Positions 27,467 to 38,951 are shown, counted from the stretch's first letter. The stretch is DNA of 64,000 bases from CAVWXT01 sp963759115 (GCA_963759115.1 CAVWXT010000006.1:992001-1056000); one strand, 5' to 3'. Notes: generated by a model from the sequence alone, not told the origin. Translations and numbers: made by a program.

Positions 27467-28252
27467 ATAGGGGTAGGGAAGGCCGGTTAAGTTCCCGGCC
27501 TCCCCTCCCTCCGAACCGGACTGGCGGATTTCCCGCATCCGGCTCTCCGGTTAGTGGTGTTACCTCGTAGAGGATTGGTGAACCGAGCGCGGGAAGGAAA
27601 CAAGGTTCCTTCTCGGGATCGGCAGAAGCGAAAGGCCCTGACCTTCACGGGAAGGCCACCAACATGCAACATCGACGGTGCGGCCAATCTGAGCCAAGTT
27701 ACGTGTGCCTGACGCAGTCCGTCGTGGCTAGTCGTTGCCGACACTCGCGGTACGGTGTGGTTTTGGCCGTGCGTCATGTTTCATCCCCTTTCCTGCGTCC
27801 CTTTGCTCGACGGGCATTGCCCCGCTTCCTCGCTCGTATGGACGCTCTGACTCCTGGGCGGTCGATTCTTCGTATCCTTATCAGGGACAATGAACTTCGT
27901 CCTTGTACCCGCCCAGGTCTCCTTGCTTCATGTATCAAACCTTCCGACCGTTCCGCCTCCAACCACCTGTTGCCGCCTCTGGGGCTTGGTTTGGTTTCCC
28001 CCCGGAGCTTACCGCGCGGTCTGCCGACCGCATCCCTTGCGAGGACCACAGCGTCACTTGGGCTTCGCCTTTTCCTAGCAGGCTCGCCACGACAACCGGC
28101 CGAATCGAGTTCGTCATCCTGCGGACCAGCCGTTCACCTTCAGTTGCTCTCCACCCCCTCTCACGAGGACGCAGTTACTTTCGGTTACGAAGTTCAAACC
28201 CAACTTCGACAAGGACTTGCACCTTGCTGATTCGATACACTCACAAGCGCAC
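27467..28252 (-). ncRNA. ORF-less group II intron, apparently complete
   Basis: On the minus strand the intron opens GTGCGCTTGTGAG at 28252 and has GTGCAAGTCCTTG and AACCGAAAGTAACTGCGTC, as in the intron at 1061-1554. Domain V is at 27513-27545 and domain VI ends near 27467 with CCCCTAT. Length is about 786 nt, against roughly 2 kb for copies with a protein. At the position of the reverse-transcriptase ATG (27777) there is a start codon opening a 96-codon frame that is not reverse transcriptase. The 5' exon is a palindromic repeat ending CTCCTA and the 3' exon starts CAG, so the ligated exons rebuild CTCCTACAG as in uninterrupted repeats. Confidence 0.85.
27513..27545 (-). ncRNA. Group II intron domain V
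   Basis: On the minus strand this 33-nt sequence begins GAGCCGGATGCGG, turns at a GAAA tetraloop and ends CCGCCAGTCCGGTTC. It folds as a hairpin with the catalytic AGC near its base and a 2-nt bulge, the universal domain V plan. It is followed by a long G/C hairpin for domain VI. Confidence 0.88.
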
Positions 28253-28323
28253 TAGGAGGCGACTCCAGTCGCCGATGGCAAAGTAAAATCCGCGGAAGAT
28301 CGGCGACTGGAGTCGCCTCCTAC
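28253..28323. repeat. Palindromic element, short copy (copy 5), host of the ORF-less intron
   Basis: TAGGAGGCGACTCCAGTCGC and its reverse complement flank a 22-nt centre unlike other copies. The element abuts the intron 5' end at 28252 exactly. It lies 30 bp downstream of the xylB stop. Confidence 0.92.
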
Positions 28324-28352
28324 AACCACAAACCGATTTTTTCAACAGATTG

Positions 28353-29882
28353 CTATCCGAGGGCCGTGATGCGTTTGAAGTCTTCGCGAAGCGAACGGTA
28401 GAGTTGCTGGTACTCGGCAAACGCCCGATCGTAGTGCCGCCGGGAAGTGCGGTCGGCGGCGGTTTGCCGCACGACGTGGATCACGGCGGCGCAGGCCTCG
28501 CGGACGTCGCGGAACACTCCCGCGCCGACGGCCGCCAGCAGGGCCACGCCATAGGCCGCGCCCTCGTCGGTGTTGATCGTCACCACGGTGCGGCCGAAGA
28601 CGTCGGCCTGGATCTGCCGCCACAGCGGGCTGCGCGAACCGCCGCCCGAGGCGCGAATCTGCCGGATCGGCACCGCCAACTGGCGGAAGATCTCCAGGCT
28701 GTCGCGCATCGAATAGGTCACGCCTTCCAGGATCGACCGGACAATGTGCCCGCGGCTGTGGGCCAACGTCAGGCCGACCAAGCAGCCGCGGGCGTCGGGG
28801 TCGGCGTGCGGCGTCCGTTCGCCGGAGAGATAGGGCAGGAAGAACAGCCCCTGGCTGCCGGGCGGCACGTCCTGGGCTTCGGCCGTCAACACGTCGTAGA
28901 CGTCCTGCTTGGCCCGCTTGGCCTTGGCCACGTCGGCCTGGCACAGCGCGTTGCGGAACCATTGCAGCGAGCCGCCGGCCGAGAGGTTCACGCCCATCAT
29001 GTGCCACTTGCCGCGCACGGCGTGGCAGAACGTGTGGACGCGGCCCTGGGGATCGATTTTCACCTGGTCGCTGTGGACGAACATCACGCCGGAGGTGCCG
29101 ATCGAGGTCGAGAGCACGCCGGGGCTGACGATGCCGTTGCCCACGGCGCCGGCCGCACAGTCGCCCGCCCCGCCCACCACCAGGCAATCGGTCGAGAGCC
29201 CCAGCAGCTTGGCGGCCTGCGGCGTGAGCTTGCCGGTGACGTCCTCCGACTCGTAGCACCGCGGCAGCAGATCGGCGTCGAGATCGATCGCGGCCAGCAG
29301 TTGCTCGACCAGCTTCGCCGGGCCACGTCCAGAAGCAGCGTGCCGCTGGCGTCGCTCACTTCGGTGGCATACTCGCCGGTCAGGCGGCGGCGGATTTCGT
29401 CTTTCGGCAGCAGCACCTTGCGGGTCCGCTCGAAATGCCGCGGCTCGTGGTTCCGCAGCCAGAGGATTTTCGGCGCGGTGAAGCCGGTCAGGGCCGGATT
29501 GCCGACCATCTGGATCAGCTCGTCGCGGCCGCCGGCGCGCTGTTCGATCTCGGCGCACTCGGCCGCCGTCCGCTGGTCGTTCCAGAGGATCGCCGGGCGG
29601 ATGACCCGATCCGAGGCGTCGAGGAACACCGAGCCGTGCATCTGGCCGGAGAGTCCGATGGCCTTCACGTCGGCCGCTTTCAGCCGGGCCTTGGCCATCA
29701 CGTCGCGGACCGAGCCGATCGTGGCCTGCCACCAGTCCTCCGGGTCCTGCTCGCTCCAGAGCGGCTTGGGGGCATAGGCCGGATAGGTCTCGCATGGCCG
29801 CGGCCAGCGTCTTTCCCGCCGTGTCGATGGCCAGGCACTTTGTGCCGGAGGTGCCGATGTCGATGCCTAGCAGCGCGTCCAT
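28353..29882 (-). CDS. xylB: Xylulokinase XylB (two compensating frameshifts)
   Basis: XylB phosphorylates D-xylulose to xylulose 5-phosphate. From ATG 29882 it reads LLGIDIGTSGTKCLAIDTAG; the middle block (AIGLSGQMHGSVFLDASD, ILWNDQRTAAECAEIE) lies in a second frame between about 29795 and 29325. The frame then returns to LVVGGAGDCAAGAVGNGI, GVNLSAGGSLQW, YLSGERTPHADPDARG and ASGGGSRSPLWRQIQADVFG, the FGGY signature. Length (about 510) is normal. It follows xylA with a repeat between. Indels rather than decay are likely because both flanks are highly conserved. Confidence 0.92.
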   Translation of the reverse strand: MDALLGIDIGTSGTKCLAIDTAGKTLAAAMRDLSGLCPQAALERAGPGGLVAGHDRLGPRRDGQGPAESGRREGHRTLRPDARLGVPRRLGSGHPPGDPLERPADGGRVRRDRTARRRPRRADPDGRQSGPDRLHRAENPLAAEPRAAAFRADPQGAAAERRNPPPPDRRVCHRSERRQRHAASGRGPAKLVEQLLAAIDLDADLLPRCYESEDVTGKLTPQAAKLLGLSTDCLVVGGAGDCAAGAVGNGIVSPGVLSTSIGTSGVMFVHSDQVKIDPQGRVHTFCHAVRGKWHMMGVNLSAGGSLQWFRNALCQADVAKAKRAKQDVYDVLTAEAQDVPPGSQGLFFLPYLSGERTPHADPDARGCLVGLTLAHSRGHIVRSILEGVTYSMRDSLEIFRQLAVPIRQIRASGGGSRSPLWRQIQADVFGRTVVTINTDEGAAYGVALLAAVGAGVFRDVREACAAVIHVVRQTAADRTSRRHYDRAFAEYQQLYRSLREDFKRITALG

Positions 29883-29903
29883 TTTGGTTCTCGGTAGTTT
29901 CTG

Positions 29904-29973
29904 TGGGAGGCGACTCCAGTCGCCGATAGATGGCCGTCTTGCCGTCCCATCGGCGACTGGAGTCGCCTCCTAC
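29904..29973. repeat. Palindromic element, short copy (copy 6) between xylA and xylB
   Basis: GTGGGAGGCGACTCCAGTCG and its reverse-complement partner flank the centre ATAGATGGCCGTCTTGCCG. It fills most of the 113-bp xylA-xylB gap, so it is probably transcribed with both. Confidence 0.9.
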
Positions 29974-29995
29974 AAGTCGAAACGAACGGTTGATG

Positions 29996-31310
<1,315 letters not shown>

Positions 31311-31472
31311 GTTTGCGGCTCCTTGTTCGCCCGTCATCCGCGACGCAATTGATCAGGTTGAAAACCGGAATCTAGCAGGGCGAAGCGGGTTTTTCAAGGG
31401 CCGGGTCGCAACCCTGGCCCGCAGGTTCTGGTTCCCACGCTCTGAGGTTGTGAATCTTTGCAGGAAGCCGCT

Positions 31473-31544
31473 GTGGGAGGCGACTCCAGTCGCCGATTGT
31501 GCGGTGAGACGCCGCGAACTTCGGCGACTGGAGTCGCCTCCTAC
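31473..31544. repeat. Palindromic element, short copy (copy 7) upstream of xylA
   Basis: GTGGGAGGCGACTCCAGTCG and its partner arm enclose a 20-nt centre. It lies in the 291-bp gap between the secreted protein gene and xylA, in the leader region of xylA. Confidence 0.9.
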
Positions 31545-31601
31545 AATTAACTCACACGCTCTCTGCGTGGGTACCAGAAATTGCGCTGCCGTCCTGCGAT
31601 A

Positions 31602-32677
31602 CTATTTGGCTTCGATTCGCGCCTCGACTTGCTTCCGCTGGTCCTTCTGCGTCTCGGGGTCGGCGGCCGGATCGACGGGGAGCGGTTCGCCCAGCAGGGC
31701 GGCAAGCCGTTGGGCGGCCGTCTGGCGCGTGGAAGGCTCCGGCCGCGCCAAGAGCGCCAGCCAGACCCTCGGATCGTTGGCCAGCGAGGCCGCGATCTGA
31801 TCGGGCGCGTCGCCGCCCCGCGGGGTCAGGGCCGCGATGATCCGCCGCACGCGGAACTGCTGCTCGGCGTCGAGGCGTTTGAGGTCGAGCTGTCGCAGGC
31901 AGGCCAGCGCGGCGGCGCCGCCGCGCGCAGCGCCTGATCGGCCGCCTTGCGATTGGCGAAGCTATCGTCGCCCAGTTGGTCCACGAGCGCGGCTAGGCGG
32001 GCATGTTCTGCCGCCGTATCCGCGCTGGCCAGGTGCAGCAGGCTCCTCTCCGCCTGTGCGGCGGTCGCGGCAAGCTTCCAATCCGGCCGCAGCATCTCCA
32101 GCAGCGGCAGCAGGTGTTGTCCGCATTCTTTCGGCTGGGCGAGCAACAATTGCCAAATGCCCAAAGCGCGGAACGACTGTCGCGCGGCGCCCGCCCCCAT
32201 GCTGAACGAGACCTTCTCGTTGGCGACCTGGAGGAACTCGACCGGCGTCGCGGACGATTTCCCTCGCGGCGTGCGGCGGATCGAGACGCGCTGGCTCGAA
32301 GCCACCACCTCGATCTTGAGTTGCTCTTCAGCGCTGGTCTGTTCAAAGGCCAGCGATGGCTGGCCATTATCGCTGGTGATCTTGAGGGTCTGCTTCTGCG
32401 CATCGTCCCCCATGGCCAGATCGACAACGGGGAATTGCCGGCCGATAAGGGTCACCCGGCCGTCGACGATGCGATACTCGAACCAGCCTTGTTTGCCTTG
32501 GACGATGTGGCTCAGCAACGGCGGTTGGGGTTGCGCCGCGCCGGCCGCGGCCCATCCGAGCAATAGCCCCGCAACCACTCCGATGCGCACCGTCGCCGCG
32601 ATCCGCGCCCTCCGCCCTAGTTCGACAACCGCCGGAATGGTGGGCCGTGCCCCAAACGTGTTCCAAGCGGTGGTCAT
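31602..32677 (-). CDS. Secreted hypothetical protein (one frameshift)
   Basis: From ATG 32677 a signal peptide (TVRIGVVAGLLLGWAAAGAA) leads into a beta-rich region (FEYRIVDGRVTLIGRQFPVV) and a helical region (AARQSFRALGIWQLLLAQPK) of HEAT-like character. A shift near 31925 continues into RRIIAALTPRGGDAPDQIAA and a charged tail rich in Glu and Lys, ending at 31602. About 358 residues. It lies 19 bp after the small membrane gene, so probably in the same operon. No known family recognised. Confidence 0.6.
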
Positions 32678-32696
32678 TGCTACGGCTGCCTTTCGA

Positions 32697-32924
32697 TCAA
32701 TTCGACTTGCGCCACGGATGGAAGCGAAGGCAATAGAACGTTCCTAGAATCACCAGCAGCAGGCCCCACCAGAGGTCGGCGTGCAACTCGAACAGAGCCA
32801 CGCGGTGCTCCAGCGGCGGCGGGCAGACCAGGGCATAGACGCCGGCCCCCACAATCAACAGCCCGTAAACCAACAACAATGCACCAATGAAGAACCAGAT
32901 GGGGACTTGATGTTCGGATTCCAT
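32697..32924 (-). CDS. Small two-helix membrane protein next to the SSS transporter
   Basis: The 75-residue product has two hydrophobic segments (PIWFFIGALLLVYGLLIVGA and DLWWGLLLVILGTFYCLRFH). ATG 32924 lies 10 bp after the transporter stop. Small membrane proteins often follow planctomycete SSS transporters; a partner or assembly role is inferred, not shown. Confidence 0.75.
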   Translation of the reverse strand: MESEHQVPIWFFIGALLLVYGLLIVGAGVYALVCPPPLEHRVALFELHADLWWGLLLVILGTFYCLRFHPWRKSN

Positions 32925-32934
32925 AGTTCTGCAC

Positions 32935-35101
32935 TCACCAGAAGATAATGTTGATGGCCACCAACACGACGAACACGGCCGCGGCCCATAGCGCCGGACG
33001 TTCATACCACGGGCAATGCCCCTCGTCTGGCCGCGGCGTCAGGCCCATCACCAGGTTGGTCAACTCCGCGTCGGGCTTGGGCGTCGTACACAGGCTCACG
33101 CCGACGGCCACCGCGAGGCACACCATCAGAGTCCAGAAGGCGCTATACATGTTGACCGCCATTGGCTGAGCCTTTTCGGAGCGAGCGATGTACTTTTGAT
33201 GGGCCTTGTTGAACACCGCCGGATTGAAGTGCTGGATGATGCCCGTCCACTCAACCTTGACGCCCGGCTTCAGCACCACGGGCGTGCCCTCGATGCCAAA
33301 CTTGTCCTGCTGCTTCGTATCGGCCAGCAGCACCTCGGGGGCCAGCAGGCGAATGGGGACAGAGTGGTCCCTTCGCCCAAAGGCTGGCAGCGACACGTCC
33401 TTGTCTCCGACGGTCAGTTGGCCCGAGTAGACGACTTCCTCCTTGTTACCCTCGTTTTCGGGCACCCAAGGAATGGGTACATTAGTCGTCTTGACCGTGC
33501 CCCTCTCGACAATCACTTTGACGATCTTTCCCGACTCCCGTTCAACGCGCACAACCGCGCCGTTGCCCAACACGATCTGCGGCGCCGGGCGGTAGCCGTC
33601 GGGGAAGGTGTGGACGAAGCCCCACATGCTCATCGAGAACAGAATGGCGACCAAGAATCCCCAGAAGCCGCCGGCGGGCGTGCAGCGCTTCCAGAGCATG
33701 CCCAGGATCACCACCCCGAACAGCGGCACGATGAAGAAGAAAATTAGCACCTGAAGGAAATCGAGGATGTTGGTGAAGTAGAAGCAGAGGTAGGCCGTGC
33801 CGATGGAGATCAGTACGCCCAGGAGCGCGGCCCAGCGGCCCATGTTCAGGTAATGGCGGTCGCTGGCCGTGCGTTTCAACAGGTTCAACAGCGGCTTGTA
33901 CACGTCATACGTCCAAACGGTGGCGAAGGCGCTCACGTTTCCGGCCATCCCGGACATGAATCCGGCGATCATCGCCGTGACGCCCAAACCCAGCAATCCT
34001 GGGCCGAGATACTGGCCCATCAAGAGCGGCAGCACCTCGTTGTAGGTTTGATGGGTGATGTTGGCGCAGGGGATCGCTCTCCGCCACCAGGACAATCGGG
34101 GAGCCGTCGGGATGCACGAGCACGGCCAGGCCGAGCAGACCGGGGATCGTCACGATCAGCGGCACGCACATTTTCAATACGGCCCCGATGATCGTGCCGT
34201 TCTGCGCCGCGCGGAGGCTCTTGGCCACGATCACCCGCTGCACCTGGAGGAAGTCGGTACACCAATAGCCGAACGATACGGCCAGTCCCAGGCCGAAAAC
34301 CATGCCGAACCAGTCGATCCCCATCGGGTTGGCGTCGAACGAGCCCAGGCAGCCCCAGAGGCTGGAAAAATCGGCGGTGGCGTGGTCGGGATGGATGACC
34401 TTCACGTGCTCGTGGATGGTGGCCATCATCTTGGTCCAGCCCCCGGCTTGGATCAGCCCGAGGATCGGAATCAACAGCGAGCCCAGCCAGATCAGGAAGA
34501 ACTGGAGCACTTCGTTGAACACGGCGGAGACCAGCCCGCCGAGGGTGACGTAGATGGCCACGGTGATCGAGGCGGTCCAGATGCTCATGGTCATGTTCCA
34601 GCCCAACAGCAGGTGCAGGATCTTGCCCATGGCGAAGACGCTCGTTCCGCTGACCAATACCGTCAGCGCGGCGAAGGAGACGCCGGCCAGGATGCGGCTT
34701 CCTTCGCCGTAGCGGAGTTGCAGGTAGCCGGGCACGGAGTGCGTCTTGCAGATGTAATAGAAGGGCATCATCACCACGGCCAGGAAGAGGATCGCGGGGA
34801 TGGCGCCGATCAGGTAGGCGTGGGCCCCGAGCATCCCGTACTGATAGGCCATCGCCGACCAGCCCATCGTCTCCAGCGAGCTGAGGTTGGCCGAGATGAA
34901 GCTCAGCCCGGCGATCCAGGCGGTCATCTTGCGGCCGGCCATGAAGAACTCTTCGCCCGTGCTGGCGAACTTCTTCAGGTAGAACCCGATGCCCAACACC
35001 ACCAGGAAGTAGAGGGCGACAATGACTTTGTCGACGGAGCCCAAGGTGAGCAACTTGGTGACTCCCGATTCGGCCGCCGCGAACAGCAGGGCGTTTGACA
35101 T
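32935..35101 (-). CDS. Sodium:solute symporter with large insert (one frameshift)
   Basis: From ATG 35101 the protein opens VIVALYFLVVLGIGFYLKKF and EEFFMAGRKMTAWIAGLSFI, the SSS N-terminus, and runs to about 34090, where a one-base shift moves into TYNEVLPLLMGQYLGPGLLG, NVSAFATVWTYDVYKPL and further helices. Between late helices lies a soluble insert of about 160 residues (QIVLGNGAVVRVERESGKI, LAPEVLLADTKQQDKFGIEG) before the last membrane helices (MVCLAVAVGVSLCTTP, LWAAAVFVVLVAINIIFW). About 720 residues in all. It sits between the fucI-like gene and xylA/xylB, so a pentose or deoxysugar substrate is likely. Confidence 0.88.
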
Positions 35102-35131
35102 GAAGGTCCTCTCGTACTTGGCAATCGGATC

Positions 35132-35213
35132 GTAGGGTGGGTCGAGCGCAGCGAGCCCCACCAAGAACGGCCGTATTGTGGTGGTGGGGCTCGCTGCGCT
35201 CGACCCACCCTAC
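35132..35213. repeat. 31-bp inverted repeat between the fucI-like and transporter genes
   Basis: GTAGGGTGGGTCGAGCGCAG continuing CGAGCCCCACC is matched by its reverse complement, around a 20-nt centre. There is no U-tract. It fills most of the gap between two genes of the same strand. The same GTAGGGTG core with a different body occurs at 45665 and 55726. Confidence 0.88.
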
Positions 35214-35220
35214 GGCTCAG

Positions 35221-36944
35221 CTATCGTCCTCCTGCACGTAACAACTTGGCGTGCGCTTCGCCGCCGTTGAGCAGGTGCAAGCAGGGGCAGCGGCCGATCG
35301 ACCCCTTCCAGCCACTGCGGGCGCCGCGACCAGGGCGTGACCGACAGCACGTTGGCCAGGTCCATCCAGTATTGCAGCCGGGCCGGCGCCAGGTCCCAAG
35401 TCGCGTGGAAATGGTTGGCCGGGGCATACTGCTTGTACTCGGCCATCGTGGCGTACTTGGGCACGATCCAGGTGTGCGGCCAGGTGACGTTCGACGTGTG
35501 GGCCACCGCCTCGGCCAGCTTGCTCGGGCAGATCGACCGTGGCCGCCTCGTCCCAGACCAGGCTGAACATGCCGGACAGCTCGCTGTAGGCCAGCCGGGC
35601 GGCGATGCAGTCGATGCCGCCGGGCGTGATGAACGTGACGCTGTTGCCGCCGCCGGGGAAGTAGTGACTCGTCGGCCCCGGGCATCGACACGTTGGCCAT
35701 GATCTTCTCCACCGGATCGCCCGGCCGGCCGGCCCAGTCGAAGCTGGCCGAGCCGCTGTTGTCGCCGTCGACGATCCCCTGGCGGGCCCAGAGCTCTTCG
35801 CCGCGTGAACGGGATCGCCCAGCTTCTGCGCCAAGCTCTTGGATCTCCCACGGCTCCCACACCTTGCGGAAATCCATGAACAGCGGCGGGTTGCCGCCCG
35901 AGAGCCAGCAGGTGAAGAGCATCGTCAGCAGCCCTTGCACGTCGGCCTCGGTGGCGAACGGCAGCGGCGGCTTGGGGCCGTTGTGGTCGAAGGTGGAGTT
36001 GAACAGGCTCTCCATGGCGTCGGCGATCGGCAGAGGGATGCCGCGCAGGTCGCTGCCCCATTCGAGCTGGTTCATGAAGCCGCCGCCGACGGCGTTCAGC
36101 TCGGCCAGCAGGTCGCGCACGATCAGGTACAAGCGCCAGCGACTGGTTGAACTTCTCTTCGGCCTGTGGCTGGCTCAGGTCGAGCCGCTTGCCCACGTGC
36201 CGGTCGATCCACGCCCGCAGCCGCGCAAGTTCCTGCTTGTCGTACGCGCCCTTGGCGAGCATGTCGGCCAGCAGCTTCATGTCCAGCCGGGTGATTTCCA
36301 GGCCGAACGTCCGCCGCGTGGGGATGACGTGGGCCAGGGCCGTCTCCATGCCCATCGAATCGTGCCCGAAGACCACCACGCGCCGCCCCTTGAGCCCGGC
36401 GTAGGTCAGCGCGGCGTAGCACCAGTCGACCAGCGCCTTCGACGGTGGAATCGGTCGGCTGCGGGTGCAAGCCGGTGTCGGGCCAGGTGCCGACGTTGAG
36501 GTGCGTCAGCCGGCCGCTCTGGGCCAGGGCGCCGTTGACGGCGTGGGCGTAGACCACGCCCGGCTTCGGCCCGCTGTTGCCGCAGGTGATGTTCACCGGC
36601 ATGTCGGCGGGCAGATGGGCCAGCAGGCTCATCAGCGTCAATTGCGGGAAGGCCCAGGTGTCGGGCGTGCAGATCACCGCGTCCACGCCCGCCTCGCGGA
36701 ACATCCGCCCCACGATGTCGGCCTGCTTCTCGCCGTCGACCAACAGCGGCGTCCAGACCACGTCCACGGGCGTGCCGTCGGGCATGCGGACGTTGGCGGC
36801 CACCTGGTCGGCCACGATCTCGACGATGTTGGCCGCCCGCTGGCGCGACGCGGCGTCGATCCGCGGATCGCCCGTGCCCACGACGCCAAACGTGACGGTC
36901 TTCGACGCGGTTTCTCCGCCGGTCAACTTCCTAGCGCCCGCCAT
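35221..36944 (-). CDS. fucI: L-fucose/D-arabinose isomerase-like protein (many frameshifts)
   Basis: The family isomerises aldoses such as L-fucose or D-arabinose. ATG 36944 follows AAAGGGG. Conserved blocks come in order in three frames: TVTFGVVGTGDPRIDAASRQ, DAVICTPDTWAFPQ, VVFGHDSMGMETALAHVIPT, FNQSLALYLIVRDLLAELNA (assembled across a shift), CWLSGGNPPLFMDFRKVWEP, YFPGGGNSVTFITPGGID, NHFHATWDLAPARLQYWMD and, after a stray T, HLLNGGEAHAK. At least six single-base shifts are needed. Total length (about 574 codons) matches FucI. Placement beside the transporter and xylAB fits. The exact sugar is not decided. Confidence 0.8.
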
Positions 36945-37330
36945 AATTGACCCCTTTGACAATGGGATTTTGACGCGCGTGATTCTAGCACCCTCCGGCC
37001 GTCTGCACCACTATCAGTCCGTTGAAAAAGGGGACAGGCACCTCACGACCATTGTCTCTCGCGGGGTTTTCGCTTGTCCGTTCGGAGCCAGTCCCCTTTT
37101 TCAACGGACTGCTATGGGCGCCCGGCCGGGCAAACGCTTTCCCAGATTGCCAACCAGCCGAGACGGATAGGCAACCTGCCCCGCCTTTCGTTGGGCGCTG
37201 AGATGTTGGGGGAAAGACTTGCGGTGCTGCCCGCCGGACGCGAGAATGGTGGCCGCAAGGTTTCCTGGGCTTTTCCATTTCCGCAACCACGGACCGTTCT
37301 CGCGGTCCCCAGACAACATCAGGGCCAACC
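36945..37330. other. Divergent gap holding an inverted repeat
   Basis: The gap separates the fucI-like gene (minus) from the GH20-like gene (plus). It contains CAGTCCGTTGAAAAAGGGGA (37015) and its reverse complement ending at 37111, a 21-bp-arm palindrome with a 54-nt centre. The last 40 bp before ATG 37331 is T/C-rich; no clear -35/-10 pair. Confidence 0.6.
37015..37111. repeat. Inverted repeat with 21-bp arms
   Basis: Arms begin CAGTCCGTTGAAAAAGGGGA and end TCCCCTTTTTCAACGGACTG. The spacer is about 55 nt. No gene lies inside. Confidence 0.85.
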
Positions 37331-38497
37331 ATGAAGAAGAATCAGCACCGACTGACGGGCTTGGCGATCGCCGCCTTGGCGTTAGCATTTGCGGCGGGTC
37401 CGCTACTGGCGGCCGAGACGGACAAGAAAGCCTGGCTGGAGAACTGGCAGAAGCAAAACCCCAAGTGGCGGGCCTTGCACCTCATCGGTCCCCGCCCGTA
37501 ACGCCTCGACAAGACCAAGCAACTCATCGCCGAGGTGCTCGTGCCGATGAAGTTCAACGCGCTCATCCTCGAGGTGGACTACAATTTTCAGTTCACGTCG
37601 CATCCCGAGTTGGAATGCCGCGGAATGAACAAGGAGCAGGCCCGCGACCTGGTGGAAACGTGCCGCAAGAACGGCATCCGGCTGATTCCGCTTTTCAACT
37701 GCCTGGGGCACCAGTCTTGGGGCCCCGGCGCCTCGGCGCTGCTGAAGAAGCACCCGGAGTTCGACGAAACGCCGGAGATCCCGCAGGACGACAAGAAGAT
37801 CTACTGCCGCGAATGGTGCCCTTCGCACCCCGACGTGAACAAGATCGTCTTCGACCTGTTGGACGAGTTGATCGACGCCTTCGACGCCGACGCCCTGCAC
37901 GTAGGCATGGACGAAGTCTTCCTGATCGGCAGCGACAAATGTCCCCGCTGCAAGGGCAAGGACGTGGCCACCCTGTTCGCCGGCGTGGTCAACGCGTTGC
38001 ACCAGCACGTCGTCACCGAGAAAGGCATTGAGATGCTGATGTGGGGCGACCGCCTGATCCCCTCGTCGCTCTACTACGGCAGCAAGTGGGAGGCCAGCCA
38101 AACCGGCTCGGACCGGGCGATCGACATGATCCCCAAGGACATCATCGTGTGCGACTGGCACTACGACCGCAAGAATGATTACCCGCCGATCCGCTACTTC
38201 CAGCAGAAGGGTTTCCGCGTGTTGCCCTCGACCTGGAAGACGCCCGAGGGCGCAGTGGCCCTGATCCGCTGCTCCCGCAAGGACGCCACCCAACGGATGC
38301 TGGGCATCCTCTTCACCGGTTGGTCGGCGGGCGGCAACGGCGAAGGGTTGCTGGCGGCGTTCCAAGCCGGCGACGATGCCGGTTCGACGCAGAAGCCGGC
38401 CACCAAGTCCGAGAACCAGCGGCAAACCGCCCGGCAGATCGCCGACACGATCAAGGCGGGCGTGAAGGAGTTGGACGCCCCGTCCGACGCCAAGTAG
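37331..38497 (+). CDS. GH20-like secreted glycosidase interrupted by an in-frame TAA
   Basis: The protein resembles the glycoside hydrolase family 20 (beta-hexosaminidase) catalytic barrel: NALILEVDYNFQF, GIRLIPLFNCLGHQSWG and the catalytic pair in ALHVGMDEVFLIG. ATG 37331 encodes a signal peptide (LTGLAIAALALAFAAGPLLA) and continues WRALHLIGPRP, where codon 57 (37499-37501) is TAA; the same frame goes on with RLDKTKQLIAEVLVPMKFNA to the stop at 38497. One base (GAA to TAA) would explain it. Without it the product is 388 residues. Translation could restart at 37535, but without the signal peptide. Confidence 0.82.
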
Positions 38498-38534
38498 CGG
38501 GCATATTCCGTGTGTTGTTGGGGGCTCAAACCCG

Positions 38535-38951
38535 ATGAAGACTCACGTTGAGTTTCGGTCCGACAAGTTCCCGGCTTACGAGAGCGAGGAGCACGAGGTT
38601 AATCCCGGCAGATACGGAAAGCGCGTGGCGGAGTTCTTGGCGGCCGGCTTGCGTTTACACGGATTCGAGCCAGCGGATCCGATTGCGGAAGACTGGGGAT
38701 GGGTTGTTCCGATTAAGAACGACGACTTTAAGCTTTGGATTGGGTGCGGTAACTACGAGGAGTATCCCGACGGATTCTTGTGTTTCATTGAGCCGCACGC
38801 GCCAGTCATTCGCAAGCTCTTCAAGAAGATCGACATACAGTCGCGTGTCGAGTCGCTGCAGAAAGCGATGGACGCGGTTCTTTCGGAGAGTGCTGGCGTT
38901 CGAGAGAAGAGATGGTGGACACATGAAGAATTCAACAATCAATGCACCTAA
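38535..38951 (+). CDS. Hypothetical cassette-like protein, 138 aa
   Basis: I do not know this family. The 138-residue product is acidic and mixed alpha/beta (FLAAGLRLHGFEPADPIAED, FKLWIGCGNYEEYPDGFLCF, KKIDIQSRVESLQKAMDAVL). Base composition is visibly more A/T-rich than neighbours. The 3' end runs directly into the attC-like sequence at 38948, which suggests arrival as a gene cassette. No signal peptide or membrane segment. Confidence 0.65.
   Translation: MKTHVEFRSDKFPAYESEEHEVNPGRYGKRVAEFLAAGLRLHGFEPADPIAEDWGWVVPIKNDDFKLWIGCGNYEEYPDGFLCFIEPHAPVIRKLFKKIDIQSRVESLQKAMDAVLSESAGVREKRWWTHEEFNNQCT

Noticed and set aside
27487..27777. A 96-codon frame inside the ORF-less intron
   Set aside because: It reads through domains IV, V and VI of the ribozyme; the apparent protein is an intron by-product seen for many such introns.
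37499..37501. Stop codon readthrough or recoding at TAA
   Set aside because: TAA is not used for selenocysteine or pyrrolysine, and no recoding signal is visible; a substitution or error is simpler.
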